Source of the DNA: an uncultured Oscillibacter sp.
GTDB lineage: Bacteria; Bacillota; Clostridia; Oscillospirales; Oscillospiraceae
Assembly (NCBI GenBank): GCA_946183715.1
Contig: CAMHDB010000106.1
Coordinates: forward strand, 1 to 6,581
Length of the DNA: 6,581 nt
Direction: 5' to 3'
Positions 1-5,181 of this stretch are shown here, piece by piece. The first letter of the stretch is position 1, and each line of letters starts with the position of its first letter. The notes beneath the pieces were generated by a model. It was not told where the DNA came from. It ran no database searches and saw only the letters and a program-made list of their open reading frames with translations. The position numbers and the translations under genes are program-made.

Positions 1-24
1 CATAATTACCGCGACTTTCTTCAT
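1..24 (-). CDS. purE: Start of a probable PurE (N5-CAIR mutase), cut by the left edge
   Basis: Only eight codons lie in the window, read on the minus strand from the ATG at 24-22: MKKVAVIM. Many PurE proteins begin this way and continue with the GSxSD substrate-binding motif, which would lie just outside. PurE converts N5-carboxyaminoimidazole ribonucleotide to CAIR in de novo purine synthesis, in the cytoplasm. The start is supported by an AGGAGGG ribosome binding site 10 nt upstream; another in-frame ATG at 33-31 is only 1 nt from that site and is less likely. A perfect -35 promoter lies behind it, and the divergent neighbour is a purine permease, which fits a purine gene. With eight residues the product remains an inference; another Rossmann-like protein starting KKVAVI is possible. 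Confidence 0.5.
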
Positions 25-34
25 GATAAACATT

Positions 35-41
35 CCCTCCT
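35..41 (-). promoter_or_regulatory. Ribosome binding site for the left-edge gene
   Basis: CCCTCCT on the plus strand is AGGAGGG on the minus strand. It lies 10 nt before the ATG at 24 and 1 nt before the ATG at 33. The spacing selects the downstream ATG as the start of the partial gene. Confidence 0.8.
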
Positions 42-58
42 TTGATTCTATCGCAATT

Positions 59-82
59 CGCGGAACCGCTTATGATTCCGCG
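59..82 (-). repeat. 7-bp hairpin in the leader of the left-edge gene
   Basis: CGCGGAA (59-65) and TTCCGCG (76-82) form a perfect inverted repeat with a 10-nt loop. It lies between the predicted transcription start (near 91) and the ribosome binding site of the minus-strand gene. No T-run follows on either strand, so it is not an intrinsic terminator. It could be a leader structure or an operator half-site pair; the sequence does not decide. Confidence 0.45.
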
Positions 83-97
83 CCCTGTATGCCGTCA

Positions 98-126
98 AGA
101 ATACTACAAAGCGCCCCCTATGTCAA
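98..126 (-). promoter_or_regulatory. Sigma-A-like promoter for the left-edge (purE-like) gene
   Basis: On the minus strand a perfect TTGACA (-35, plus positions 126-121) is followed after exactly 17 bp by TATTCT (-10, 103-98). Transcription would start near 91 and give a leader of about 65 nt. This supports a real minus-strand gene running off the left edge. Confidence 0.75.
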
Positions 127-137
127 ATCTTTTATTC

Positions 138-149
138 TTTGCTAGCAAA
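138..149. promoter_or_regulatory. Perfect palindrome TTTGCTAGCAAA, candidate operator
   Basis: TTTGCTAGCAAA is a 12-bp perfect palindrome starting 11 bp upstream of the -35 box of the minus-strand promoter. Its centre is the only CTAG in the window. A dimeric regulator could bind here to control the left-edge gene or both divergent genes. The position fits; the function is inferred. Confidence 0.35.
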
Positions 150-261
150 AATGTTTTTCCGCGCGCAAAAATAGCGTAATTTTATCACTCCGCTATCCAA
201 TACAGAAAGCGGGAATCCGCGCAAAATCGCGGAACGCCGTTTCGCCGCTGTCGGGAGCGCG

Positions 262-303
262 GAAATTTTCGGGACTTCCGGCAAAAAAACGCCGAAATTT
301 TCG
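262..303. repeat. Two direct copies of GAAATTTTCG, 32 bp apart
   Basis: GAAATTTTCG occurs at 262-271 and 294-303. Each copy is nearly self-complementary (GAAA-T-TTTC). The 32-bp offset is close to three helical turns, so proteins bound at both would lie on the same DNA face. The repeats are 50-90 bp upstream of the permease -35 box, a plausible place for regulator binding. Confidence 0.35.
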
Positions 304-353
304 TTTTTCCGCCCCGCGCGGCGTGACACTTCCGACAAAGTTCCGCAAAGGCC

Positions 354-382
354 TTGTAATTTGCGCAAAACTATGGTACAGT
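354..382 (+). promoter_or_regulatory. Probable extended -10 promoter for the purine permease
   Basis: TTGTAA (354-359) is followed after 17 bp by TACAGT (377-382), preceded by a TGn extension at 374-376. Both hexamers match the consensus at four of six positions. The predicted start near 389 gives a leader of about 30 nt, too short for a riboswitch. Confidence 0.5.
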
Positions 383-419
383 TCAACGTAACGCGTCTAA
401 CAAGGAGGGATTTTTTCCT

Positions 420-1850
420 ATGGAACAGCTTTTCCATCTCCGCGAGAACGGGACGAGCGTCCGGACTGAGATTCTCGCCGGCCTGACCACGTTCATGACG
501 ATGGCGTATATCATCGCCCTGAACCCGAACCTGCTGACGGGCTTTCAAGTGGGTACGCCGCTGTGGAACGGCGTCTTTCTGGCGACCTGTCTGGCGTCGG
601 CGTTCGGCACGGCCTGCATGGCATTTCTGGCGAACAAGCCCTTTGTCATGGCCCCCGGCATGGGCCTCAACAGCTTTTTCGCCGTCATCGTCGCCAACAT
701 CGCCGCAATGCTCGAGACCGACTACACCAGCGCCTTTCAGGCCGCGCTCTGTATCATTCTTGTGGAGGGCCTCGTATTCATCCCGCTGTCGATTTTCCAC
801 GTCCGCGACCGCATTGTGACCGCGATTCCGCCCTGTGTCCGGCTGGGAATCGGCCCGGCAATCGGCCTCATGCTGATGAATATCGGCCTCGGCTCCAACG
901 CCGGAATCTACGCCGAGGGCAACGGCTATTCCGCGCCCTTCTACGTCATGCGCGACTTCTTCGGGGCTATGACCCCCGGCGTGCTCAAAAACAACATGGG
1001 CGCGGAATACTCCATGATGGTGCTGTCCGTGGTGACGATGTTCGTCGGGCTGTTCGTGATTATCCTGTTAAGCCTCCGGGGCGTACAGGCCGCGGTTCTG
1101 CTGGGTATGCTCGCGGCGTCGTGCGTCTACTGGGCCGGGGAAGCGCTCATTCTCCATGTGAACCCGTTCGCGTCGCTCTCTACGGCGTCCTTCGTGCCGC
1201 CGTTCGCCGATATGGCCTCCACCACGCTGTTCAAGTTCAACTTCGCGACGTTCTTCAAAATCGGCTGGTTCACGGCCATTACGCTCATCATTACTTTCTG
1301 CATGATTGACATGTTCGACACCATCGGCACCCTCATCGGCACGGCGTCGCGCGTGGGCATGGTCGACAAAAACGGCAATATGCCCCAAATGCGCGAGGCG
1401 CTTCTCTCGGACGCCATCGGCACCGTGACGGGGGCCTGTACGGGTACCTCCACCGTGACGACGTTCGTCGAATCGGCCTCCGGCGTGGAGGCGGGCGGGC
1501 GTACCGGCCTGACGGCCCTGACTGCCGCTATTATGTTCTTACTGTGCGTGTTTATCGCGCCCGTCGCGGCGGTCATCCCCGCGCAGGCCACCTCCGCCGC
1601 CCTGATTTACGTCGGAATCCTCATGCTTCAGGGCCTCGGCAACGTCGACTTCTCCTCCGTGGACGAGGCCGTACCCGTCTTTCTGATGTTGCTTGCCATG
1701 CCGATTTCGGGCTCTATCGGGCACGGTATCGGACTCGCCATGATTTGCTATACCGTGATTCAGCTCTTTACGGGCCGCGCGAACCGCGTTTCCGCCCTGA
1801 CTTACGTCATTTCGGCGCTGTTCCTTGTCAAGTTCTTCGTGGCGGTGTAA
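420..1850 (+). CDS. NCS2-family (AzgA-type) purine permease
   Basis: This 476-residue integral membrane protein belongs to the AzgA branch of the NCS2 nucleobase:cation symporters (relatives: Bacillus PbuG and PbuO), which import hypoxanthine, guanine or adenine by proton symport. Family signatures in order: TEILAGLTTFMTMAYI near residues 16-31, APGMGLNSFF at 78-87 (substrate-site helix), DMFDTIGTLIG at 297-307, the GACTGTSTVTTFVESASG stretch at 338-355 and GGRTGLTAL at 359-367. Hydrophobic segments continue to the C-terminus, and full length matches the family. The ATG follows AGGAGGG (403-409) by 10 nt. It is monocistronic, divergent from a probable purE, and ends at a strong terminator. 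The purine specificity is family knowledge; the exact base transported cannot be read from the sequence. Confidence 0.95.
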   Translation: MEQLFHLRENGTSVRTEILAGLTTFMTMAYIIALNPNLLTGFQVGTPLWNGVFLATCLASAFGTACMAFLANKPFVMAPGMGLNSFFAVIVANIAAMLETDYTSAFQAALCIILVEGLVFIPLSIFHVRDRIVTAIPPCVRLGIGPAIGLMLMNIGLGSNAGIYAEGNGYSAPFYVMRDFFGAMTPGVLKNNMGAEYSMMVLSVVTMFVGLFVIILLSLRGVQAAVLLGMLAASCVYWAGEALILHVNPFASLSTASFVPPFADMASTTLFKFNFATFFKIGWFTAITLIITFCMIDMFDTIGTLIGTASRVGMVDKNGNMPQMREALLSDAIGTVTGACTGTSTVTTFVESASGVEAGGRTGLTALTAAIMFLLCVFIAPVAAVIPAQATSAALIYVGILMLQGLGNVDFSSVDEAVPVFLMLLAMPISGSIGHGIGLAMICYTVIQLFTGRANRVSALTYVISALFLVKFFVAV

Positions 1851-1861
1851 GCCACAAAACG

Positions 1862-1892
1862 AGCGTCCCCGCAAGCGCGGGGACGCTTTTTT
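1862..1892. terminator. Shared bidirectional intrinsic terminator
   Basis: AGCGTCCCCGC (1862-1872) pairs perfectly with GCGGGGACGCT (1877-1887) around a 4-nt loop, followed by a T-run to 1892. It sits 11 nt after the permease stop. On the minus strand the same hairpin is followed by CGTTTTG, so it can also stop transcription of the convergent lipoprotein gene. The last two bases of the plus-strand T-run are part of that gene's stop codon (1891-1893). Confidence 0.93.
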
Positions 1893-2946
1893 ATTCGTCT
1901 TCCCAAGTCAGCCAGCCGCCCGTGACAGTGTTCTTGTCAAAGAGCATATTCTGCCCCGTGGTATCGGGTTTGAGCGTGGTTTCGAACGAACAGGACGAAT
2001 CGCCGCTCCACTCCGAACTCTCCCGGACTTCCAGAGACAGGGAGCCGTCCGGATTTTCGCGCCCCGACACGCACTCCACGGGCATGTAGTTCGTATCGCC
2101 CGCCATGTGGAAATATCCCTTGTATTTCTGGGAATAGTACATGGGAATGTCGTTGCCCGCGAGTTTGAAGTGTTCGAGGGTGTAGCCCGTGCGGCGCTCC
2201 AGTACCTGACTGGCCTTGTCGTAGGGAATAAACGTAATGTCGGTGTAGGCCTCCTCTAAGTCGTTGGCTTGCAGGTAGTCGGCGACCATCTCCTCGGAGG
2301 GGTATTCGCCGACGCCCGCCCCGGTGTAAAAGACAAAGAGCAAATCGGCCTGTAGGGGCGTGGAAAAACTGCTCATCAGAAAGCCGTTGCAGTCCGCCCG
2401 GCACAGGAACTGGCTCCATGTCCGGAGTTCGTCCGCCGTCAAAGTACGCGCCTCCGCTTTGGGCGCCTGTGTACTGCCGGAATCGGGCGTTTCCGTCGTG
2501 TCGGGGACTGTCGGGGAAACGGGCGCTTCCGTGCTGTCGGAGGCTTTTGGGGAATCGGGTACTTCCGTCGTGTCGGGGACTGTCGGGGAAACGGGCGCTT
2601 CCGTGCTGTCGGAGGCTTTTGGGGAATCGGGTACTTCCGTCGTGCCGGGGACTGTCGGGGAAACGGGCGCTTCCGTGCTGTCGGAGGCTTTTGGGGAATC
2701 GGGTACTTCCGTCGTGCCGGGGACTGTCGCGGAAACGGGCGCTTGTGTGCTGTCGGATACTGTCGGCAAAGTGGGCGTTTGCGTGATATCGGGGAGCGTC
2801 ACGGAAGCGGGCCTTTGCGCGGTGTCGGTCTCCGTCGCGGAATCGGAATCCGGCGTTTCCACGGCGTTTTGTCCGCCGTCGCCGCGACACCCCGCAAGCA
2901 GGGCAAGCAACAGGGCAGCAATTCCTATGTAAGCGTACCGTCTCAT
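1891..2946 (-). CDS. Repeat-bearing lipoprotein of unknown function
   Basis: This 351-residue protein starts with a type II signal peptide: two arginines, a hydrophobic core and the lipobox LLAGC with Cys20, so it should be lipid-anchored outside the cytoplasmic membrane. Residues about 21-160 are a low-complexity Asp/Ser/Thr/Pro spacer. From residue 53 it is a run of 12-residue repeats alternating between the forms DSTEAPVSPTVP and GTTEVPDSPKAS. The globular part, about 165-351, begins TLTADELRTWSQFL and resembles uncharacterised C-terminal domains of Firmicute lipoproteins; I know no function for it. It has four cysteines (182, 186, 292, 319) that could form disulfides outside the cell. The start is supported by AGGAGGGG (2959-2952) 5 nt upstream and a consensus promoter. 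The gene is monocistronic. A surface or wall-spanning tether carrying a sensing or binding domain is inference. Confidence 0.88.
   Translation of the reverse strand: MRRYAYIGIAALLLALLAGCRGDGGQNAVETPDSDSATETDTAQRPASVTLPDITQTPTLPTVSDSTQAPVSATVPGTTEVPDSPKASDSTEAPVSPTVPGTTEVPDSPKASDSTEAPVSPTVPDTTEVPDSPKASDSTEAPVSPTVPDTTETPDSGSTQAPKAEARTLTADELRTWSQFLCRADCNGFLMSSFSTPLQADLLFVFYTGAGVGEYPSEEMVADYLQANDLEEAYTDITFIPYDKASQVLERRTGYTLEHFKLAGNDIPMYYSQKYKGYFHMAGDTNYMPVECVSGRENPDGSLSLEVRESSEWSGDSSCSFETTLKPDTTGQNMLFDKNTVTGGWLTWEDE
2480..2772 (-). repeat. 72-bp in-frame tandem repeats inside the lipoprotein gene
   Basis: Three full units lie at 2521-2592, 2593-2664 and 2665-2736. Neighbouring units differ by a single base: T2573 versus C2645 (Asp/Gly), and G2658 versus C2730 (Pro/Ala). 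Partial or diverged copies flank them at 2480-2520 and from 2737 on. Each unit encodes 24 residues, made of two related 12-residue halves. Because 72 is a multiple of three, copy-number change would lengthen or shorten the protein without a frameshift. Confidence 0.95.
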
Positions 2947-2988
2947 GACGACCCCTCCTGAATCACGATATCCGCAAGGAACACTCCT

Positions 2989-3017
2989 ATTATACTCCGC
3001 CCCGCGCCGTTTGACAA
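2989..3017 (-). promoter_or_regulatory. Strong promoter for the lipoprotein gene
   Basis: On the minus strand TTGTCA (3017-3012, five of six to consensus) and a perfect TATAAT (2994-2989) are separated by 17 bp. Transcription would start near 2982, about 36 nt before the start codon. This is the best -10 box in the window. Confidence 0.85.
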
Positions 3018-3038
3018 GGCGTCGCGGAAAGTTTGTGC

Positions 3039-3067
3039 GTGACTTTCCCGGGCGGCTGTGCTATCAT
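3039..3067 (+). promoter_or_regulatory. Extended -10 promoter for mnmE
   Basis: GTGACT (3039-3044) and TATCAT (3062-3067) are separated by 17 bp, with a TGC extension before the -10 box. The predicted start near 3074 gives a leader of about 25 nt. It lies back to back with the lipoprotein promoter, with 21 bp between the two -35 boxes. Confidence 0.6.
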
Positions 3068-3099
3068 GAAGGCATTTCAGGCCCACAGGGGGGAACGCT

Positions 3100-4461
3100 A
3101 TGTCCGAACCTATCGCCGCCATTGCCACGGGGCAGAGCCGTTGCGCCATTGGCATTGTCCGTATCTCCGGGGACGGCTGTTTCGCCGTCTGCGACAAAGT
3201 ATTCCGCGCCGATTCCGGGAAACCGTTTGCCGAACTCCCGCCGCGCTGTCTGTCGCTGGGGAGTTTGTCCGACTGCGGCGGGGCCGTCGTCGACCACGCC
3301 CTCGCGGTGCGCTTCCCCGCGCCCCACAGCTATACCGGGGAGGACTGCGCCGAGTTCCACTGCCACGGCTCGCCCGTTGTACTCCGGGAAGTATTGCGCG
3401 CGCTGTTTGCCGCCGGGGCCAGACAGGCCGCCGCCGGGGAGTTTACGAAACGCGCGTTTCTCAACGGACAGCTCGACCTCACGGAAGCCGAGGCCGTCAT
3501 TGACCTTATCGACGCCGAGACCGCCGCCGCCGCCCGGAACGCCGCCGCGCAACTCGACGGCGCGCTCCGGCGCGTACTCGAACCCTTGCAGGATTCGCTC
3601 TTGGAAGTCGCGGCGCGCTTCTACGCCGTCGTCGACTACCCCGACGAGGACATTGAGGACGTGCGCCCCGGGGAAATCGCCGACGCGCTGTCGCGAGGTA
3701 TCGAAAGCCTTGACCGTCTCCTGAACGCGTGCCGCCGCGGGCAGGTTCTGAAATCGGGCGTCAAGACGGTGCTTATAGGCCGCCCCAACGCCGGGAAATC
3801 GTCGCTCTTTAACGCGCTCGCGGGCTTTGAGCGCGTCATCGTGACGGACATCCCCGGCACGACCCGCGACACCGTGGAAGAGTCGATAGTCTGCGGCGGG
3901 GCGCTCCTGCGCCTCACCGACACCGCCGGGTTGCGCGACGCCCGCGACGCCGTGGAATCGCTGGGCGTGGCGCGCTCCCGGAAGGCCGTACAGGCCGCCG
4001 ATTTGATATTCGTCGTCGTGGACGGTAGCGCCGAACCCGACGCCGAGGATACGGAGGCCCTACGGCTCGCGCGGGAGAGCGGGAAACCGTGGGTTTTCGT
4101 GCGGAACAAGTCCGACTTGCCGCAAAGCGGCGGCTGGACGGAAACCGGAGTGCGTGCCGTGCGGGTGTCGGCGAAAACCGGGGAGGGGCTGTCGGAGTTG
4201 GAAAGCGCCGTCGCGGAACTGTTTCCGGACGGCGACGCCGCGCCCGGTACGCTCCTGACTGACCAGCGTCAGGAGGACGCCGCCCGCCGCGCCCGGGAGG
4301 CGTTACGCCGCGCGCAAGACGCGCTGGAATCGGGTTTCACGCCCGACGCCGCCCTGACGGATGTCGAGGAGGCCTTGGAGGCAATCGGCGAACTGACCGG
4401 ACGCGCCGCCAAGGAAGAACTGGTTTCCAGAATCTTTTCGCGCTTCTGCGTGGGCAAATAG
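3100..4461 (+). CDS. mnmE: tRNA modification GTPase MnmE (TrmE)
   Basis: MnmE works with MnmG in the cytoplasm to place an aminomethyl or carboxymethylaminomethyl group on U34 of tRNAs reading two-fold degenerate codons, using methylene-tetrahydrofolate and GTP. The 453-residue length is normal. The N-terminal folate-binding domain (1 to about 118) carries SYTGED (77-82) and GEFTKRAFLNG (113-123). A helical domain follows and is split by the G domain: G1 GRPNAGKS (227-234), G2 TTRD (254-257), G3 DTAG (274-277), G4 NKSD (336-339), G5 SAK (357-359). The C-terminus is FCVGK with Cys450, matching the conserved FC(I/V)GK end. All key residues are present. The ATG follows AGGGGGG (3087-3093) by 6 nt. 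In many Firmicutes mnmG follows directly; here it does not. Confidence 0.99.
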   Translation: MSEPIAAIATGQSRCAIGIVRISGDGCFAVCDKVFRADSGKPFAELPPRCLSLGSLSDCGGAVVDHALAVRFPAPHSYTGEDCAEFHCHGSPVVLREVLRALFAAGARQAAAGEFTKRAFLNGQLDLTEAEAVIDLIDAETAAAARNAAAQLDGALRRVLEPLQDSLLEVAARFYAVVDYPDEDIEDVRPGEIADALSRGIESLDRLLNACRRGQVLKSGVKTVLIGRPNAGKSSLFNALAGFERVIVTDIPGTTRDTVEESIVCGGALLRLTDTAGLRDARDAVESLGVARSRKAVQAADLIFVVVDGSAEPDAEDTEALRLARESGKPWVFVRNKSDLPQSGGWTETGVRAVRVSAKTGEGLSELESAVAELFPDGDAAPGTLLTDQRQEDAARRAREALRRAQDALESGFTPDAALTDVEEALEAIGELTGRAAKEELVSRIFSRFCVGK

Positions 4462-4470
4462 ACGCGAAAC

Positions 4471-4514
4471 GACGCCGGCAAATTTTTTCCCGGCGTCCGT
4501 CAAATCTGTTTTTT
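4471..4514 (+). terminator. Probable intrinsic terminator after mnmE
   Basis: GACGCCGG (4471-4478) pairs perfectly with CCGGCGTC (4490-4497) around an 11-nt loop, beginning 10 nt after the mnmE stop. A run of six T (4509-4514) comes 11 nt after the stem, further away than in a classical terminator; outer GACG/CGTC pairing (4461-4464 with 4498-4501) could extend the stem towards it. A new promoter immediately downstream supports a transcript boundary here. Confidence 0.6.
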
Positions 4515-4531
4515 CCTATTTCAAAATGTGG

Positions 4532-4560
4532 TTTACAAAATCATATTTTGGTGTTATACT
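4532..4560 (+). promoter_or_regulatory. Promoter of the DUF1836-degV-prmA operon
   Basis: TTTACA (4532-4537) and TATACT (4555-4560) are separated by exactly 17 bp, with a TGT extension before the -10 box. Both hexamers match consensus at five of six positions. Transcription would start near 4567, giving a leader of about 42 nt. It shows that the coding sequence cannot start at the in-frame ATG at 4528. Confidence 0.85.
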
Positions 4561-4590
4561 GGACAAGCAAAAGAAAAGTCCCCGTTGTCC

Positions 4591-4599
4591 AAAGGAGGG
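4591..4599 (+). promoter_or_regulatory. Ribosome binding site fixing the DUF1836 start
   Basis: AAAGGAGGG is a near-perfect Shine-Dalgarno sequence 9 nt before the ATG at 4609. It selects this start over the earlier in-frame ATG at 4528, which lies ahead of the promoter. Confidence 0.9.
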
Positions 4600-4608
4600 A
4601 GAAAGAGC

Positions 4609-5181
4609 ATGGACTTAACCAAAATGCGCGACCGGTTGCGCCACGACCGCCCGGTGCCGTGGGAGCAAATGCCCGACTTCGCGCTCTACATGGATCAGGT
4701 GCTCAGCTATATGGACAGGCAGGTCATCCGTTTCGACCGTAACGACGCCCTCACCGCCGCCATGGTCAACAACTATACCAAAAGCGGCCTCGTACCCCGC
4801 GCCGAGGGCAAGAAGTACAACCGCGAACATATCGCCTACCTGACGGCGATTTGCATTTTGAAGCGCGTCATGTCCACGCGGGATATGGACATGCTCATCC
4901 GGGAGGAATTGCAGGGCCCGCACACCGTCGAGGACGGCTACGCCGCCTTCTGCGCCAGTCTGGACAAGGCCCTCAACATCACCGCCGACGAGATGGACAG
5001 CCGCGGCGACGCCGACAGCCTCGCCGACGCCGCCATACATTTCGCGCTGTTGAGCTACGCGGCGGGAATCGCCAGCAGTCGCTACGTCGCGCTTCTCCGG
5101 CAGGAGAAGGACGCCGCACGGAAACGCGCGCAAAAGTCCCCGGAGACGGAACGCGCCGGAAAGGAGAGAATCGAACCATGA
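4609..5181 (+). CDS. DUF1836 family putative DNA-binding protein
   Basis: This 190-residue soluble protein resembles the DUF1836 family of Firmicutes, which is thought to contain a MerR-like helix-turn-helix and has no well-defined role. The family pattern is visible: WEQMPDFALYMDQVLSYMDRQ near 18-38, then LTAAMVNNYTKSGLVPRAEGKKY (48-70, split here as LTAAMVNNYTKSG and LVPRAEGKKY) followed by REHIAYLTAICILK, the probable HTH and wing. The C-terminus (about 165-190) is charged and Lys/Arg/Glu-rich and probably disordered. It is first in an operon with degV and prmA, overlapping degV by 4 bp (ATGA), which implies translational coupling. It contains the window's only GATC (4693-4696, codon Asp29). 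It may regulate its own operon or lipid genes; that is inference. No catalytic residues are recognisable. Confidence 0.9.
   Translation: MDLTKMRDRLRHDRPVPWEQMPDFALYMDQVLSYMDRQVIRFDRNDALTAAMVNNYTKSGLVPRAEGKKYNREHIAYLTAICILKRVMSTRDMDMLIREELQGPHTVEDGYAAFCASLDKALNITADEMDSRGDADSLADAAIHFALLSYAAGIASSRYVALLRQEKDAARKRAQKSPETERAGKERIEP

Larger units (their letters stand above)
127..353. other. Regulatory intergenic region between the purE-like gene and the purine permease
   Basis: No credible gene is seen between the two divergent promoters. The stretch holds a perfect 12-bp palindrome (138-149), a 6-bp inverted repeat ATAGCG/CGCTAT (171-176 and 191-196) and two direct copies of GAAATTTTCG (262-271 and 294-303). 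It is locally richer in A/T runs than the flanking genes. I looked for the purine riboswitch core and for the Bacillus PurBox (CCGAAC-type) and found neither in convincing form. Confidence 0.6.

Noticed and set aside
142..145. CTAG depletion (one copy in the window) as evidence for restriction
   Set aside because: CTAG is widely depleted in bacterial genomes for several reasons, so its rarity alone is not informative here.
335..347. A PurR PurBox, suggested by AAAGTTCCGCAAAG
   Set aside because: It departs from the reverse-complement consensus GTTCGG at the core, and no second inverted copy lies at the usual spacing.
25..419. A purine riboswitch upstream of the permease or the purE-like gene
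   Set aside because: The conserved core and loop sequences are not visible on either strand, and the predicted leaders (about 30 and 65 nt) are too short for the aptamer plus expression platform.
563..1309. A 248-codon alternative plus-strand frame inside the permease gene
   Set aside because: Its translation is Arg/His-rich with no membrane segments or domains, as expected from an off-frame reading of a GC-rich gene.
2480..2772. A CRISPR array, suggested by regular repetition
   Set aside because: The 72-bp units are contiguous with no variable spacers, and they encode an in-frame protein repeat.
2360..2932. A 190-codon open frame on the plus strand opposite the lipoprotein gene, with its own protein repeats
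   Set aside because: The 72-bp period keeps other frames open by itself. The minus-strand reading has a lipobox signal peptide, ribosome binding site and consensus promoter; the plus-strand frame has none of these.
4528..4608. A longer start for the DUF1836 protein at the ATG at 4528
   Set aside because: The operon promoter (4532-4560) lies inside this stretch, so the upstream ATG would not be transcribed from it, and the strong ribosome binding site points to 4609.
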